Source: Marmoricola sp. (lineage in GTDB: Bacteria; Actinomycetota; Actinomycetes; Propionibacteriales; Nocardioidaceae). Taken from it: a DNA stretch of 63,216 nt. Location: positions 1 through 63,216 of the forward strand of contig JAOPYE010000042.1 of the NCBI GenBank assembly GCA_025964775.1, read 5' to 3'. A model generated the notes under the pieces. The model worked only from the letters and a program-made list of their open reading frames with translations, did no database searches and had not been told where the DNA came from. The position numbers and the translations under genes were made by a program. The number at the start of each line of letters is the position of its first letter. The stretch's first letter is position 1. Below are positions 29,952 through 38,994 of the stretch, in pieces.

Positions 29952-30605
29952 CTAGCGCCGCTCAAGGTGGTCGGGGAGGACTATCTCGGAGACATCGGTG
30001 TCGTCGGCCAAAAGGTGCGAATGCCCCTCGGCGAGCTGCGACCTGCCCCGGTGGAGCAGCTCGATGGTCCCGACCAGCGACTCCTCGAAGCCGGAGAGCT
30101 TCTCCTTGACGTACTCGTCGGTCTCCTGGCGCATCTCGTCGTCCAGCTCCGGGGCGTCCGGGCCGGTCAGCTGGGCCAGGCCGGTGCGGACCGAGGCGAC
30201 CGTTCGGGCGAGTGTGTCCTCGAAGTTCGCCAGCTTGGCCTCGACCCAGGCCTCGGTCTCGGCCCGCAGCGCGGCCGCCTCCTGCTCGGCGCGTGCGGTG
30301 ACCTCCTCGGCCCGCAGCTTGCCGAGCCGGAAGACGTCAGTGTCGCTGAGCATGTCGTCGCGCTGCATCTCCGCGGCGCGCAGGATCTCCTCGGCCTCGG
30401 TGTGGCCCTCGGCGAGCACGGCGTCGCGGTCGCCGACGACCTCGGTGGCGTGGCTCAGCGTTCCGTCGATCGCGATCTCTAGCTCGGTGAGGAGCTCGAT
30501 GAACTCGGAGCGGTTGATCATCACCGAGGCCGACATCGGCACCGAGCGCGCCTTGTCGACCGCCGCCCGCAGGGCGTCCAGCCGGTGCATGATCGCGTCC
30601 TTCAC
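29952..30605 (-). CDS. sepIVA: Septum-associated DivIVA-domain protein SepIVA
   Basis: 217 aa, coiled-coil rich. It starts at a GTG whose GTGA overlaps the coaD stop. SRSEF-like MINRSEFIELLTELE is followed by long Glu/Ala/Arg coiled coils (RLGKLRAEEVTARAEQEAAAL) and a C-terminal helical region. Position between coaD and DUF177 matches the mycobacterial sepIVA locus (Rv2927c), whose product acts in septation and envelope precursor control. Orthology is by synteny and composition, so the name is likely rather than certain. Confidence 0.8.
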   Translation of the reverse strand: MKDAIMHRLDALRAAVDKARSVPMSASVMINRSEFIELLTELEIAIDGTLSHATEVVGDRDAVLAEGHTEAEEILRAAEMQRDDMLSDTDVFRLGKLRAEEVTARAEQEAAALRAETEAWVEAKLANFEDTLARTVASVRTGLAQLTGPDAPELDDEMRQETDEYVKEKLSGFEESLVGTIELLHRGRSQLAEGHSHLLADDTDVSEIVLPDHLERR

Positions 30606-31108
30606 TCGCCCGCTCCCCCCGCCGCACGCTCGGCAAGGCGCTTGGTCAGCCGCTCGAGGACGAACGGCGGCACCAGGCGGGAGACGTCCCCGCCGAAGGT
30701 GGCGACCTCCTTGACCAGCGAGGAGGCCAGGAACGAGTACTCCGGGCTGGTCGGGATGAAGACCGTCTCCACGTCGACCAGCGAGGAGTTCATCTGCGCC
30801 ATCTGGAGCTCGTAGTCGAAGTCGCTGACGGCTCGCAGGCCCTTCACGATCGCCTTGATGCCGTTCTGCTCGCAGAACGTGGTCAGCAGGCCGTCGAACC
30901 CCGCGACCGAGACGTTCGGGTACGGCGCGCACGCCAGCTCGAGCATCTCGATCCGCTCGTCGGCGCTGAAGAGTCGGGCGCTGGCCTTGGCCTTGTTGAC
31001 GCCGATCGCAACCACGACTTCGTCGAAGAGCCGCGAGGCCCGCGACACGATGTCGATGTGACCGTTCGTCACCGGGTCGAACGACCCGGGACAGACCGCT
31101 CTGCGCAC
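30602..31108 (-). CDS. coaD: Phosphopantetheine adenylyltransferase
   Basis: Penultimate step of coenzyme A synthesis. 168 aa from the GTG giving VRRAVCPGSFDPVTNGHIDI, which overlaps the rsmD stop by one base (TAGTG). The nucleotidyltransferase TNGH motif, KAIVKGLRAVSDFDYELQM and PTSPEYSFLASSLVKEVA are all present. The open frame before this GTG overlaps rsmD. Confidence 0.97.
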   Translation of the reverse strand: MRRAVCPGSFDPVTNGHIDIVSRASRLFDEVVVAIGVNKAKASARLFSADERIEMLELACAPYPNVSVAGFDGLLTTFCEQNGIKAIVKGLRAVSDFDYELQMAQMNSSLVDVETVFIPTSPEYSFLASSLVKEVATFGGDVSRLVPPFVLERLTKRLAERAAGGAGE

Positions 31109-31686
31109 TACGACTCCTTCGCTCGGGGCTGGGCGCGGCGAACGTACCAGAGCACTGTCTCGCCGTACTTCTTCATCCGAGGGGTCCCGAGCCCGTCCGG
31201 CCAACCGGGCTCCACGCTACGCCGCGAGCGTTCGACCACGACAGTTCCGCCGGGCACCACCCAGTCACCGGCGACCAGCAGACGAAGCACCTCGGCGAGC
31301 TCCGGTTCGCCCAGCGGATACGGCGGATCGAGGAACACCACGTCGTACGGCGCCGGCGCAGGACCGGCCAGGACCCGCGCGACCGGGTGCGCACGCACGT
31401 CGGCGGCCGCACCGACGACCTGCGCGTTCGCCGTCACGACCTGGGCCGTACGCCGGTCCGACTCCACCAGGGTGACGGCACTCGCGCCGCGCGATGCCGC
31501 CTCCAGCCCGACCGCACCGGAGCCGGCGTACAGGTCGAGGAAGCGCAGGCCGCGCAGGGAGCCGAACTCGGCCTCCAGGGCCGAGAACAACGCTTCGCGG
31601 ACCCGGTCCGAGGTCGGGCGGGTGCCGTCGCCGGGGGGCGTACGGAGGCGCCGGCCGCCCGCATCGCCACCGATGATCCGGGTCAT
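31108..31686 (-). CDS. rsmD: 16S rRNA (guanine966-N2)-methyltransferase
   Basis: 192 aa. MTRIIGGDAGGRRLRTPPG and the SAM motif FLDLYAGSGAVGLEA are followed by the catalytic VVFLDPPYPL. Starts 4 nt after recG and overlaps coaD by one base. The recG-rsmD-coaD order is widely conserved. Confidence 0.96.
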   Translation of the reverse strand: MTRIIGGDAGGRRLRTPPGDGTRPTSDRVREALFSALEAEFGSLRGLRFLDLYAGSGAVGLEAASRGASAVTLVESDRRTAQVVTANAQVVGAAADVRAHPVARVLAGPAPAPYDVVFLDPPYPLGEPELAEVLRLLVAGDWVVPGGTVVVERSRRSVEPGWPDGLGTPRMKKYGETVLWYVRRAQPRAKES

Positions 31687-31690
31687 CGCC

Positions 31691-33859
31691 TCACCCCTTC
31701 TCCAGGAACGCGGCGCGCTCGGAGTCCTCGATCGTCCTCACCGCGGCCTGCAGGCCCGGCGTGCCGGAGAGGTCGGGGTCGCCGGCCAGGTACTCGGTCG
31801 CGGCCTCGCGCGCCGCGACGATCACGTCCTCGTCGGTGAGCACCGAGAGCAGCTGCAGCGAGCTGCGCCGACCGCTCTGCTCGACGCCGAGGACATTGCC
31901 CTCGCGACGCTGCTCGAGGTCGATCCGGGAGAGCTCGAAGCCGTCACGGGTGCCCGCGACCGCCCGCAGGCGTTCCATCGCGGCCGAGTCCGGATGCGTC
32001 GTGGTGACCAGCAGGCACAGGCCCGCATGGCCGCCGCGGCCGATGCGCCCCCGGAGCTGGTGCAGCTGGGAGACCCCGAACCGCTCGGCGTCGAGGACGA
32101 CCATCACCGTCGCGTTCGGGACGTCGACGCCTACCTCGATGACGGTGGTCGAGACCAGCACGTCGACCTCACCGGCGGAGAAGGCCTGCATCACCCGGTC
32201 CTTGTCCTCGGGCGTCATCCGACCGTGCAGCTTCTCGACCCGCAGCCCGGTCAGCGCGCCGGTCGCCAACGCCGGCGCGAGGTCCTCGACGGCGTGCAGC
32301 TCCGGACCGTCGGGCTGAGGTGGCTCGTCACCGATCCGCGCACAGACGACGTAGGCCTGACGCCCCCGGGCCGCCTCCTCGCGCACCCGGGCCCAGGCCC
32401 GGTCCAGCCAGGCCGGCTGGGAGAGCACCGGTACCACGTTGGTCTGGACCTCCCCCCGACCGGCGGGCAGCTCGGCCAGGGTCGAGGTGTCGAGGTCGCC
32501 GAAGACGGTCATCGCGACGGTGCGCGGGATCGGGGTCGCGGTCATCACCAGCAGGTGCGGTGGATTGCCGGCCTTGGACGTGAGTGCGGCCCGTTGCTCG
32601 ACCCCGAAACGGTGCTGCTCGTCGACGACGACGAGTCCGAGGTCGTAGAACTGAACCTTCTCCTCGAGCAGCGCGTGGGTGCCGATCACGATGCCGGCTT
32701 CGCCGCTCGCCGCGTCGAGCATCGCCTGGCGTCGGGCTGCCGTCCCCATCGACCCGGTCAGCAGGGTGACTGCGGTGGCCCCCTCGGCCGCGCCGAGCCG
32801 GCCTCCGTCACCGAGGTCGCCGAGCATGGCCCGGATCGAGCGCAGGTGCTGCTGGGCCAGGACCTCGGTCGGGGCGAGCAGAGCGGCCTGTCCCCCGGCA
32901 TCGACGACCTGAAGCATCGCGCGCAGCGCGACCAGCGTCTTGCCGGAACCGACCTCGCCCTGGAGCAGCCGGTGCATCGGATGCACGCCGGCCAGCTCGT
33001 CGGCGATCTCGTCGCCGATGCGTTCCTGACCGGCGGTGAGGGTGAAGGGGAGCCGGGCGTCGAAGCGTGCCGCGAGGCCGTCGTTGATCGGCGGTCTGGC
33101 CGTGGCCGGTTCGGCGCGGTGCTCGGCGCGACGACGTGCCAGCACCATCTGCGTCACGAACGCCTCGTCGTACTTGAGGCGCTTCCTGGCTGCACCGAGC
33201 TGGCGGTGGTCGTCGGGCCGGTGGATCCAGCGGTAGGCCTGGTCGGCGGTGAGCAGGTCCCGCTCGGCCCGGATAAACGCCGGCACCGGATCCGGGATGT
33301 CGTCGACCAGATCCAGGGCCAGCCCGATCAGCTCCTCCAGGCTCCAGCTGTCGATCTTGCCGATCACCGGATACACCGGAATGAGGTCGGGCATCCGGGC
33401 GAGCGCCTCGGTGGCCTCGCCCTCGGCGCCGTACATCCGGTAATTCGGGTTGTTCAGGTCCCAGCGCCCGTTGAACCACTTCAGCCTGCCCGAGAACATC
33501 CCGATCGCACCGGGGGTGAACAGGTTCTCGTGGAACGTCGCGACACCCCTGGACTTGGCGAAGAAGGTCATCGCGAGCACGCCGCCCTCACCCTTGACCT
33601 GCAGCAGCGTCCGGTACGCCGTCCGGTTGGTCCGCCGGTCGGTGTAGGTCCTCACCTCCGAGCTGACGACCTCACCGACCAGGGAGATCAGGTCGCCCTC
33701 GACCAGGTCGACCAGCTCGCTGAGCCGGCCCTTGTCGACATAGGTCCGCGGGTAGTGACCCAGCAGGTCCCCGATCGTCTCGTAGCCGGTTTCGGCGACC
33801 ACCGTGCCGGCCTTCTTGCCGCCCAGCATCGTCAGCGGCGAGTCCCAGGTGACTTTCAC
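31691..33859 (-). CDS. recG: ATP-dependent DNA helicase RecG
   Basis: Branch-migration helicase that remodels stalled forks. 722 aa from the GTG giving VKVTWDSPLTMLGG, with GTGA over the stop of the DAK gene. N-terminal wedge/OB region (about 60-150), Walker A GEVGSGKTLVALRAML, DEAH-box variant VVVDEQHRFGVEQR, motif III MTATPIPRTVAMTVFGD, and helicase C motifs (VSTTVIEVGVDVPNATVMV, QLRGRIGRGG). Confidence 0.96.
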   Translation of the reverse strand: MKVTWDSPLTMLGGKKAGTVVAETGYETIGDLLGHYPRTYVDKGRLSELVDLVEGDLISLVGEVVSSEVRTYTDRRTNRTAYRTLLQVKGEGGVLAMTFFAKSRGVATFHENLFTPGAIGMFSGRLKWFNGRWDLNNPNYRMYGAEGEATEALARMPDLIPVYPVIGKIDSWSLEELIGLALDLVDDIPDPVPAFIRAERDLLTADQAYRWIHRPDDHRQLGAARKRLKYDEAFVTQMVLARRRAEHRAEPATARPPINDGLAARFDARLPFTLTAGQERIGDEIADELAGVHPMHRLLQGEVGSGKTLVALRAMLQVVDAGGQAALLAPTEVLAQQHLRSIRAMLGDLGDGGRLGAAEGATAVTLLTGSMGTAARRQAMLDAASGEAGIVIGTHALLEEKVQFYDLGLVVVDEQHRFGVEQRAALTSKAGNPPHLLVMTATPIPRTVAMTVFGDLDTSTLAELPAGRGEVQTNVVPVLSQPAWLDRAWARVREEAARGRQAYVVCARIGDEPPQPDGPELHAVEDLAPALATGALTGLRVEKLHGRMTPEDKDRVMQAFSAGEVDVLVSTTVIEVGVDVPNATVMVVLDAERFGVSQLHQLRGRIGRGGHAGLCLLVTTTHPDSAAMERLRAVAGTRDGFELSRIDLEQRREGNVLGVEQSGRRSSLQLLSVLTDEDVIVAAREAATEYLAGDPDLSGTPGLQAAVRTIEDSERAAFLEKG

Positions 33860-35535
33860 TCGACCGCCAGCAGCAACGGGTATCGCTCCTGACCGCCGTC
33901 GTACACCAGCACGTCGACGCCGGGGTGGGTCTCCTCGATCCAGTCCTGGCACCGCTCGATCAGGTCACCGGCGCCGGCACCGGAGACGAGCGTGACCAGC
34001 TCGCCGCCACCGGTGAGCAGCCGTTCGAGGATGGCGGTACCCACCACGAACAGGTCCTGGCCGACGATGGCGAAGTCGCCCTGGAGGACCCCCAGCACGT
34101 CGCCTGGCTCGCACGGTCCCGCGGTGGTGATGGCCTGCTTGACGGCCACCGTGACCGCACCGTGGCGGGTGCCGCGGGCGGCCGCGGTCATCTGGACGAC
34201 GTCGGTGTCGAAGCCGCGGCCGGGCTCGTGCACGGCCATCGCGGCGATGCCCTGGACCTGGGCCCGGGTCGGGATCACCACCACCCGGACCCCGCCGCCC
34301 TCCTCGGCCTCGGAGGCAGCAGCCTCGGCGACGCCGACCGAGTCCGGGTCGTTAGGCAGGACCACGACCTCCTCGGCACCGGAGGCAAGGACCTGCTCGA
34401 GGATCTCGCCGGTGCTGGGTCGCCGCCCCGGGCCGCCGACCAGCACCTGGGCGCCGGCTTCGCGGAAGATGGCCGCCAGCCCCTCTCCGGCGACCACGGC
34501 GACGACCGCACGGCCCCGGCGCTCGGCACGACGGCCACGGGCGCGGGTGATCTGCTCGGCGAAGTGGGTGACCCGGATGCGCCGGGGGCGCCCGACGTCG
34601 ATGCCCGCCTCGACCGCGGCGCCGACGTCATCGGTGTGCACGTGCACGTTCCACAGTCCTTCGCCGCCGACGACGACCACGGAGTCGCCGAGCTGCCCGA
34701 GGCCGGCCCGGAGCCCGCGGATCGCCTCCACCTCGACAATCTCGTCGGTCTCCAGCAGGTACATCACCTCGTACGCCGGCCCGTCCTCGGTCAGGTCACC
34801 GGTCGGCAGCGGCTGCGGGATCGCGTGCAGCGAGCTCATCGGCACCGGGGCTGCGACCGAGCGCTGCCCGGTCACGGCGGTCTCGGCGGCGTCGAGGATC
34901 ACGCACAGGCCACGGCCGCCGGCATCGACCACACCGGCGTCGCGCAGGAGCTGCATCTGGTCGGGGGTCCGGGCCAGGGCCTCCCGGGCCGCGGTGGCGG
35001 CAGACCGCAGGACATCGCCGAGATGGGCTTCGGGGTCCTGCGCCCTGTCGGCGGCGGCGACCGCGGCGGCCTTGGCGACGCTGAGCATGGTGCCCTCGAC
35101 GGGATTCCCGACGGCCGCGTACGCCGCGTCACTGGCCAGCGCGAAGCCCTCCGCCATCAGGGACGCTGAGCGGTCCCCCGGGCCTCCCTGGCCCATCCGC
35201 CGCAGGAGCGCGCCGATCAGCTGGCTCAGGATCACCCCGGAGTTCCCGCGGGCGCCGAGCAGGGCAGCCCGGGCGTACACCGTCAGCGCCGCACGCATGT
35301 CCGGCTCGTTCCCGGCTGCTTCCACCTCGGCCAGGTGTTCGCGCAAGGCCCGTTGCGCCGCCTCCATGGTCAGGTACATGTTCGTGCCGGTGTCCCCGTC
35401 GGGGACGGGGTACACGTTGAGCGCGTCGATCTCCTCCCGGGCCGCCGAGAGCCCGGCGACCGCGAGGTCGGCGAACCGCCGTACCGCCCCCAGGTCGAAG
35501 GTGGCGATCTGCTCTCCCGGCATGCCTGCGCCCAT
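33856..35535 (-). CDS. DAK2-domain protein, FakA/YloV-like
   Basis: Two-domain protein related to fatty-acid kinase FakA. 559 aa from the ATG at 35535, chosen for a GGAAAG site about 6 nt upstream; ATG at 35523 or GTG at 35577 remain possible. The N-terminal DhaL kinase domain has NVYPVPDGDTGTNMYLT and GARGNSGVILSQL. The middle and C-terminal parts (VVVVGGEGLWNVHVHTDD; GDFAIVGQDLFVVGTAIL) match the DAK1_2 region. It is coupled to recG by GTGA, as in mycobacteria. Whether it phosphorylates fatty acids here depends on a FakB partner not seen in the window. Confidence 0.88.
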   Translation of the reverse strand: MGAGMPGEQIATFDLGAVRRFADLAVAGLSAAREEIDALNVYPVPDGDTGTNMYLTMEAAQRALREHLAEVEAAGNEPDMRAALTVYARAALLGARGNSGVILSQLIGALLRRMGQGGPGDRSASLMAEGFALASDAAYAAVGNPVEGTMLSVAKAAAVAAADRAQDPEAHLGDVLRSAATAAREALARTPDQMQLLRDAGVVDAGGRGLCVILDAAETAVTGQRSVAAPVPMSSLHAIPQPLPTGDLTEDGPAYEVMYLLETDEIVEVEAIRGLRAGLGQLGDSVVVVGGEGLWNVHVHTDDVGAAVEAGIDVGRPRRIRVTHFAEQITRARGRRAERRGRAVVAVVAGEGLAAIFREAGAQVLVGGPGRRPSTGEILEQVLASGAEEVVVLPNDPDSVGVAEAAASEAEEGGGVRVVVIPTRAQVQGIAAMAVHEPGRGFDTDVVQMTAAARGTRHGAVTVAVKQAITTAGPCEPGDVLGVLQGDFAIVGQDLFVVGTAILERLLTGGGELVTLVSGAGAGDLIERCQDWIEETHPGVDVLVYDGGQERYPLLLAVE

Positions 35536-35625
35536 GTCCTGCTTTCCATGCTGACCTGCAACGATGATGCGGATCACGCTAGACGATCGAGGCTCGGGGA
35601 GCGTGCAGGCGATCGGTGTTCAGCA

Positions 35626-35686
35626 CGTGCGCTGGCAGGGCGGAGGAGGTCGGCGGCCCGGGTTTGGCCGTCGGCCGACGACAACG
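35626..35686. repeat. Dispersed 60-bp repeat, copy A (upstream of the DAK gene)
   Basis: About 84% identical over 61 bp to 39061-39120, with an exact 20-bp core GGCGGCCCGGGTTTGGCCGT and an exact GACGACAACG end. On the minus strand it lies 90-150 bp before the DAK gene. In the frame that gives ADGQTRAADLLRPASARA an open frame (TTG at 35684) ends in a TGA that overlaps a GTG in frame with the DAK gene (GTGA, 35574-35577). The rest of the 335-nt DAK-rpmB spacer holds the rpmB promoter candidate only. Confidence 0.6.
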
Positions 35687-35758
35687 ACGTCCAGGGGGCG
35701 TGCTGAGCGCCGATCGGTGCGCGATCTCCGAGCCTCGACCGTCGTGAGCAGTGCTCGA

Positions 35759-35787
35759 TTCGCGCGCAGGGCCCGGTGTCGTTTATC
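35759..35787 (+). promoter_or_regulatory. Candidate rpmB promoter
   Basis: TTCGCG and TATCCT hexamers separated by 17 bp, about 85 nt before the rpmB start. A small CAGAG-TTT-CTCTG hairpin (35804-35818 region) lies in the predicted leader. The -35 match is poor. Confidence 0.35.
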
Positions 35788-35870
35788 CTTCTTCGGTTGC
35801 CCGGAACAGAGTTTCTCTGCTCACCGGGTCCCCGACTTAGATCGACCCCAGCAAACCCAAGGAGTGCACG

Positions 35871-36056
35871 GTGGCTGCCGTCTGCGACATCTGCGCTAAG
35901 AAGCCCGGCTTCGGCAACAACCGCCCGTGGTCCCGCAAGATCACGAAGCGTCGTTTCAACCCGAACATCCAGCGCGTCCGTGCGACCGTCAACGGTTCGC
36001 CCAAGCGCGTGAACGTCTGCACCGGCTGCCTCAAGGCCGGCAAGATCACTCGCTGA
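35871..36056 (+). CDS. rpmB: 50S ribosomal protein L28
   Basis: 61 aa with a GTG start and AAGGAG 6 nt upstream. MAAVCDICAKKPGFGNNRPW and VCTGCLKAGKI carry the two CxxC pairs of a zinc-binding L28. It stands alone on the plus strand, tail to tail with thiL (5 nt gap). Confidence 0.97.
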   Translation: MAAVCDICAKKPGFGNNRPWSRKITKRRFNPNIQRVRATVNGSPKRVNVCTGCLKAGKITR

Positions 36057-36061
36057 CTCTC

Positions 36062-37036
36062 TCAGAAGTGGGTGTGGCCCGGGACGCCGCCGTACGCCTC
36101 GCCGTCGACGGTGACTCCCGGCCCCGCATCCCCGGGAGCCGAGACGGAGCCGATCACCCGGAAGCCGTCGGGTAGGTCGGTTCCGGCCGGGAAGGTGGCC
36201 ACCAGCGGGTGGTCCTCGCCTCCGCCCAGCACGAAGCTCATCGGGTCGGCACCGAGGGCCGCACCGACGGCGATCAGCGGCTCGTCGAGCGGGAACGCGG
36301 AGGTGAGCAGATCGATCAGCACCCCGGAACGCGACGCCACGTGCCCGGCGTCGGCGACCAGGCCGTCGGAGATGTCGATCATCGAGGTGGCCCCGGCCTT
36401 GGCCGCGGCCGGTCCGGCGTCGTACGGCGGCTCGGGGCGCTGGTGCGCGGTGACGACCGAACGGGGTGACCGGAAGCCCCGACCGAGGACCGCCAGGCCG
36501 GCGGCCGCCCACCCCTGGCGTCCGGCGATCGCGACCACGTCACCAGGACGCGCACCCGAGCGCAGGACCGGCGCGACCTCGCACTGACCGAGCACGGTGA
36601 CGGCGATGACGACCTCGGTTCCGCGGGTCAGGTCGCCGCCGATGACGCTCGCGCCGACCAGTGCTGCCTCTTCGGCGATGCCGTCGGCGAGCTCGACCAC
36701 CCACTGCGCCGGAAGGTCCGGCGGGAGGGCCAGGCCCACGGTCAGGCCGGTGGCCCGACCGCCCATCGCGTTGATGTCGGACAGGTTCTGCGCGGCCGCG
36801 CGGCGGCCGATGTCGTGGGCAGTGGCCCAGTCGCGGCGAAAGTGCCGGTTCTCGACCAGCAGGTCGGTGGAGACCACCACGTGCCCCCTCGGCGCCCGGA
36901 GGACGGCACCGTCGTCGCCCGGACCGACGAAGACCGCCGGACCCTGCTCGAAACGCTGCACGAACTCCGCGATCAGGCCGAACTCGCCAACGTCCGCGAC
37001 CGTCGCACCGGGCGGAAACGGCGAGGGTGAGGTCAT
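36062..37036 (-). CDS. thiL: Thiamine-monophosphate kinase
   Basis: Last step of thiamine diphosphate synthesis. 324 aa. VFVGPGDDGAVLRAP near the N-terminus, VVSTDLLVENRHFRRDW, LSDINAMGGRATGLTVGLALP and MIDISDGLVADAGHVA are ThiL/PurM-fold signatures for Mg-ATP binding. It is monocistronic here. No thiamine riboswitch was recognised upstream. Confidence 0.95.
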   Translation of the reverse strand: MTSPSPFPPGATVADVGEFGLIAEFVQRFEQGPAVFVGPGDDGAVLRAPRGHVVVSTDLLVENRHFRRDWATAHDIGRRAAAQNLSDINAMGGRATGLTVGLALPPDLPAQWVVELADGIAEEAALVGASVIGGDLTRGTEVVIAVTVLGQCEVAPVLRSGARPGDVVAIAGRQGWAAAGLAVLGRGFRSPRSVVTAHQRPEPPYDAGPAAAKAGATSMIDISDGLVADAGHVASRSGVLIDLLTSAFPLDEPLIAVGAALGADPMSFVLGGGEDHPLVATFPAGTDLPDGFRVIGSVSAPGDAGPGVTVDGEAYGGVPGHTHF

Positions 37037-37134
37037 GTCCCAACTCTTTCATCCCGGTTCGCGAGTTTCACGACGCCCCGGTGTCCGGTAGGTTTCGAGT
37101 CGGTCCACTCACCGCCGAGACGAGGGAGACTCAC

Positions 37135-37371
37135 ATGGTTGTGCAGGCGTACATCCTGATCCAGACCGATGTCGGCAAGGCGGCGGAAGTCGCGGCCAAG
37201 ATCACCGATATCAAGGGCGTCATCCTCGCCGAGGACGTCACCGGCCCGTACGACGTGATCGTGCGCGCCGAGGCCCGCAACGTCGATGAGCTCGGCAAGC
37301 TGGTCGTGGCGCGCGTCCAGACCATTGACGGGATCACGCGAACCCTGACGTGCCCAGTCGTCCACATCTGA
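37135..37371 (+). CDS. Stand-alone Lrp/AsnC ligand-binding (RAM) domain protein
   Basis: 78 aa from an ATG preceded by GAGGGAG. The whole protein is a RAM domain (VVQAYILIQTDVGKAAEVAAKI; GPYDVIVRAEARNVDELGKLV; RTLTCPVV) with no helix-turn-helix. Such proteins can form multimers with each other or modulate full-length Lrp proteins. Ligand unknown. Its last codons overlap the next gene. Confidence 0.9.
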   Translation: MVVQAYILIQTDVGKAAEVAAKITDIKGVILAEDVTGPYDVIVRAEARNVDELGKLVVARVQTIDGITRTLTCPVVHI

Positions 37372-37880
37372 GCAAGGTCGTGCAGCACCTGCTGCGACGC
37401 CCGTCGCCCGCGAGGGTGGCGGGCGTCGTTGTTTCCGTGGTGCTGCTCCTCGGTGTTGCCTCCTGCGGTGACGGCTCGGTGCACGTCGATCCGTTCGACT
37501 CCTCGGCGGCTGGCCGCGCAGCCTGCGCGACCTTGATCGCCTCGGTACCCGCGAACGTCGGCAACCAGCGCCGGCACACCACCAGCGGCAGCCCGTACGC
37601 CGCGGCGTGGGGAGACCCCGCCATCGTCCTGCGGTGCGGGGTCGGCACTCCCGCCGGCTTCACCCCCTTCTCGGCCTGCCAGAGGGTCAACGGGGTCGAC
37701 TGGTTCGCGCCCGACCGGATGTTCACCGACCAGTCCTCCGACGTCCTGCTGACCACGATCGGCCGCTCCCCGCGGGTCGAGGTCCTGGTCCCGGCCCGGT
37801 ACCGGCCACCACAGGCGACGATGGTCGACCTCGCACCGGTGATCCTGGCGCACACCCGCGAAGTGGCGCCCTGCAGCTGA
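37350..37880 (+). CDS. DUF3515 family lipoprotein
   Basis: 176 aa from a GTG that overlaps the RAM gene by 22 nt. A signal sequence (about 20-39) ends in the lipobox LGVASC, so it is likely anchored to the outer face of the membrane. The remainder matches the actinobacterial DUF3515 pattern (AAGRAACATLIASVPANV; YAAAWGDPAIVLRCGV). Function unknown; it is regularly found between ddl and thiL. Convergent with ddl, 4 nt apart. Confidence 0.88.
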   Translation: MPSRPHLSKVVQHLLRRPSPARVAGVVVSVVLLLGVASCGDGSVHVDPFDSSAAGRAACATLIASVPANVGNQRRHTTSGSPYAAAWGDPAIVLRCGVGTPAGFTPFSACQRVNGVDWFAPDRMFTDQSSDVLLTTIGRSPRVEVLVPARYRPPQATMVDLAPVILAHTREVAPCS

Positions 37881-37884
37881 GGGC

Positions 37885-38994
37885 TCAGCGCAGGCCGGTC
37901 CCCCGCGCCAGCGCCAGCTGGACGAGCCTGTCGACCAGCGCCGGGTAGTCGAGGCCGGAGGCTGCCCACATCTGCGGGAACATCGACGTCGCGGTGAAGC
38001 CGGGCATGGTCTCGACCTCGTTCACGACGACCCGCCCGTCAGGCAGGACGAAGAAGTCGACGCGCGCCAGGCCTTCGACGTCGAGCGCCTCGAACGCACG
38101 CACGGCGTACTCGCGGACCTGCTCGGCAATCGCCTCGTCAAGGTCGGCCGGGACGTCCAGCGCGGTGTTCTGCTCGGGCAGGTACTTGGCCTCGAAGTCG
38201 TAGAACTCGTGCCCGGGGTCGACCCGGATCTCGGCGATGGCGCTCGTCGTGGGCACGCCGTCGAGTCCCTGGAGGACACCGATCTCGACCTCGCGCGCGC
38301 CCATTGCACCGGCCTCGATCAGGACCTTGGGGTCGAATCGCTCGGCTTCGCGGATCGCGGCCTCGAGCTCCGCGGGGCTGTCGACCCTGCTGATGCCGAA
38401 GCTGGACCCGGCACGCGCCGGCTTGACGAAGACCGGATAGCCGAGCGCGGCGACCTCGGCGGAGATCGCCTCACGGTCGCGGTCCCATGCTCCGGGCCGC
38501 ACCGGGAGCCAGGCCACCACCGGAAGGCCGTGGGCCTCGAAGAGCAGCTTCATGAACGTCTTGTCGGTGCCGACGGCCGAGGACAGCACGCCGGCGCCGA
38601 CGTACCTGACTCCGGCGAGCTCCAGCAGTCCCTGGAGGGTGCCGTCCTGGCCCCAGGGGCCGTGCATCACCGGGAAGACCACATCGACCTCGCCGAGACT
38701 GGTCGGCACGTCGCCGGCGTCCTGCACGACCAGGCCCGCCGTCGGGCTCAGCGCCACCTCGCGGTGCCCGGTGACCGACGGCAGCTCGCCGGCCGGGCCG
38801 AGAGCCAGGTGGCCGGAATCGTTGGACTCGAGGACCCATCTGCCCTCGGGCGTGATCCCGATCGGGACCACGTCGTAGCGCTCGGGGTCGAGGGCGTTGA
38901 TGACGCTTCCGGCCGAGACGCAGGAGATGGCGTGCTCGCTGGATCGTCCACCGAAGACGACGGCGACTCGGATCCGGGGCGCGGGAGCGTTCAC
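37885..38994 (-). CDS. ddl: D-alanine--D-alanine ligase
   Basis: Makes the D-Ala-D-Ala end of peptidoglycan precursors. 369 aa from GTG 38994 (VNAPAPRIRVAVVFGG); GTG 39000 is an alternative. FGGRSSEHAISCVSAGSV opens the N-terminal domain; the ATP-grasp part has FVKPARAGSSFGISRV and ends VVVNEVETMPGFTATSMFPQMW. The chosen GTG forms a GTGA overlap with a small ORF that starts in the dispersed repeat just upstream. Confidence 0.95.
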   Translation of the reverse strand: MNAPAPRIRVAVVFGGRSSEHAISCVSAGSVINALDPERYDVVPIGITPEGRWVLESNDSGHLALGPAGELPSVTGHREVALSPTAGLVVQDAGDVPTSLGEVDVVFPVMHGPWGQDGTLQGLLELAGVRYVGAGVLSSAVGTDKTFMKLLFEAHGLPVVAWLPVRPGAWDRDREAISAEVAALGYPVFVKPARAGSSFGISRVDSPAELEAAIREAERFDPKVLIEAGAMGAREVEIGVLQGLDGVPTTSAIAEIRVDPGHEFYDFEAKYLPEQNTALDVPADLDEAIAEQVREYAVRAFEALDVEGLARVDFFVLPDGRVVVNEVETMPGFTATSMFPQMWAASGLDYPALVDRLVQLALARGTGLR

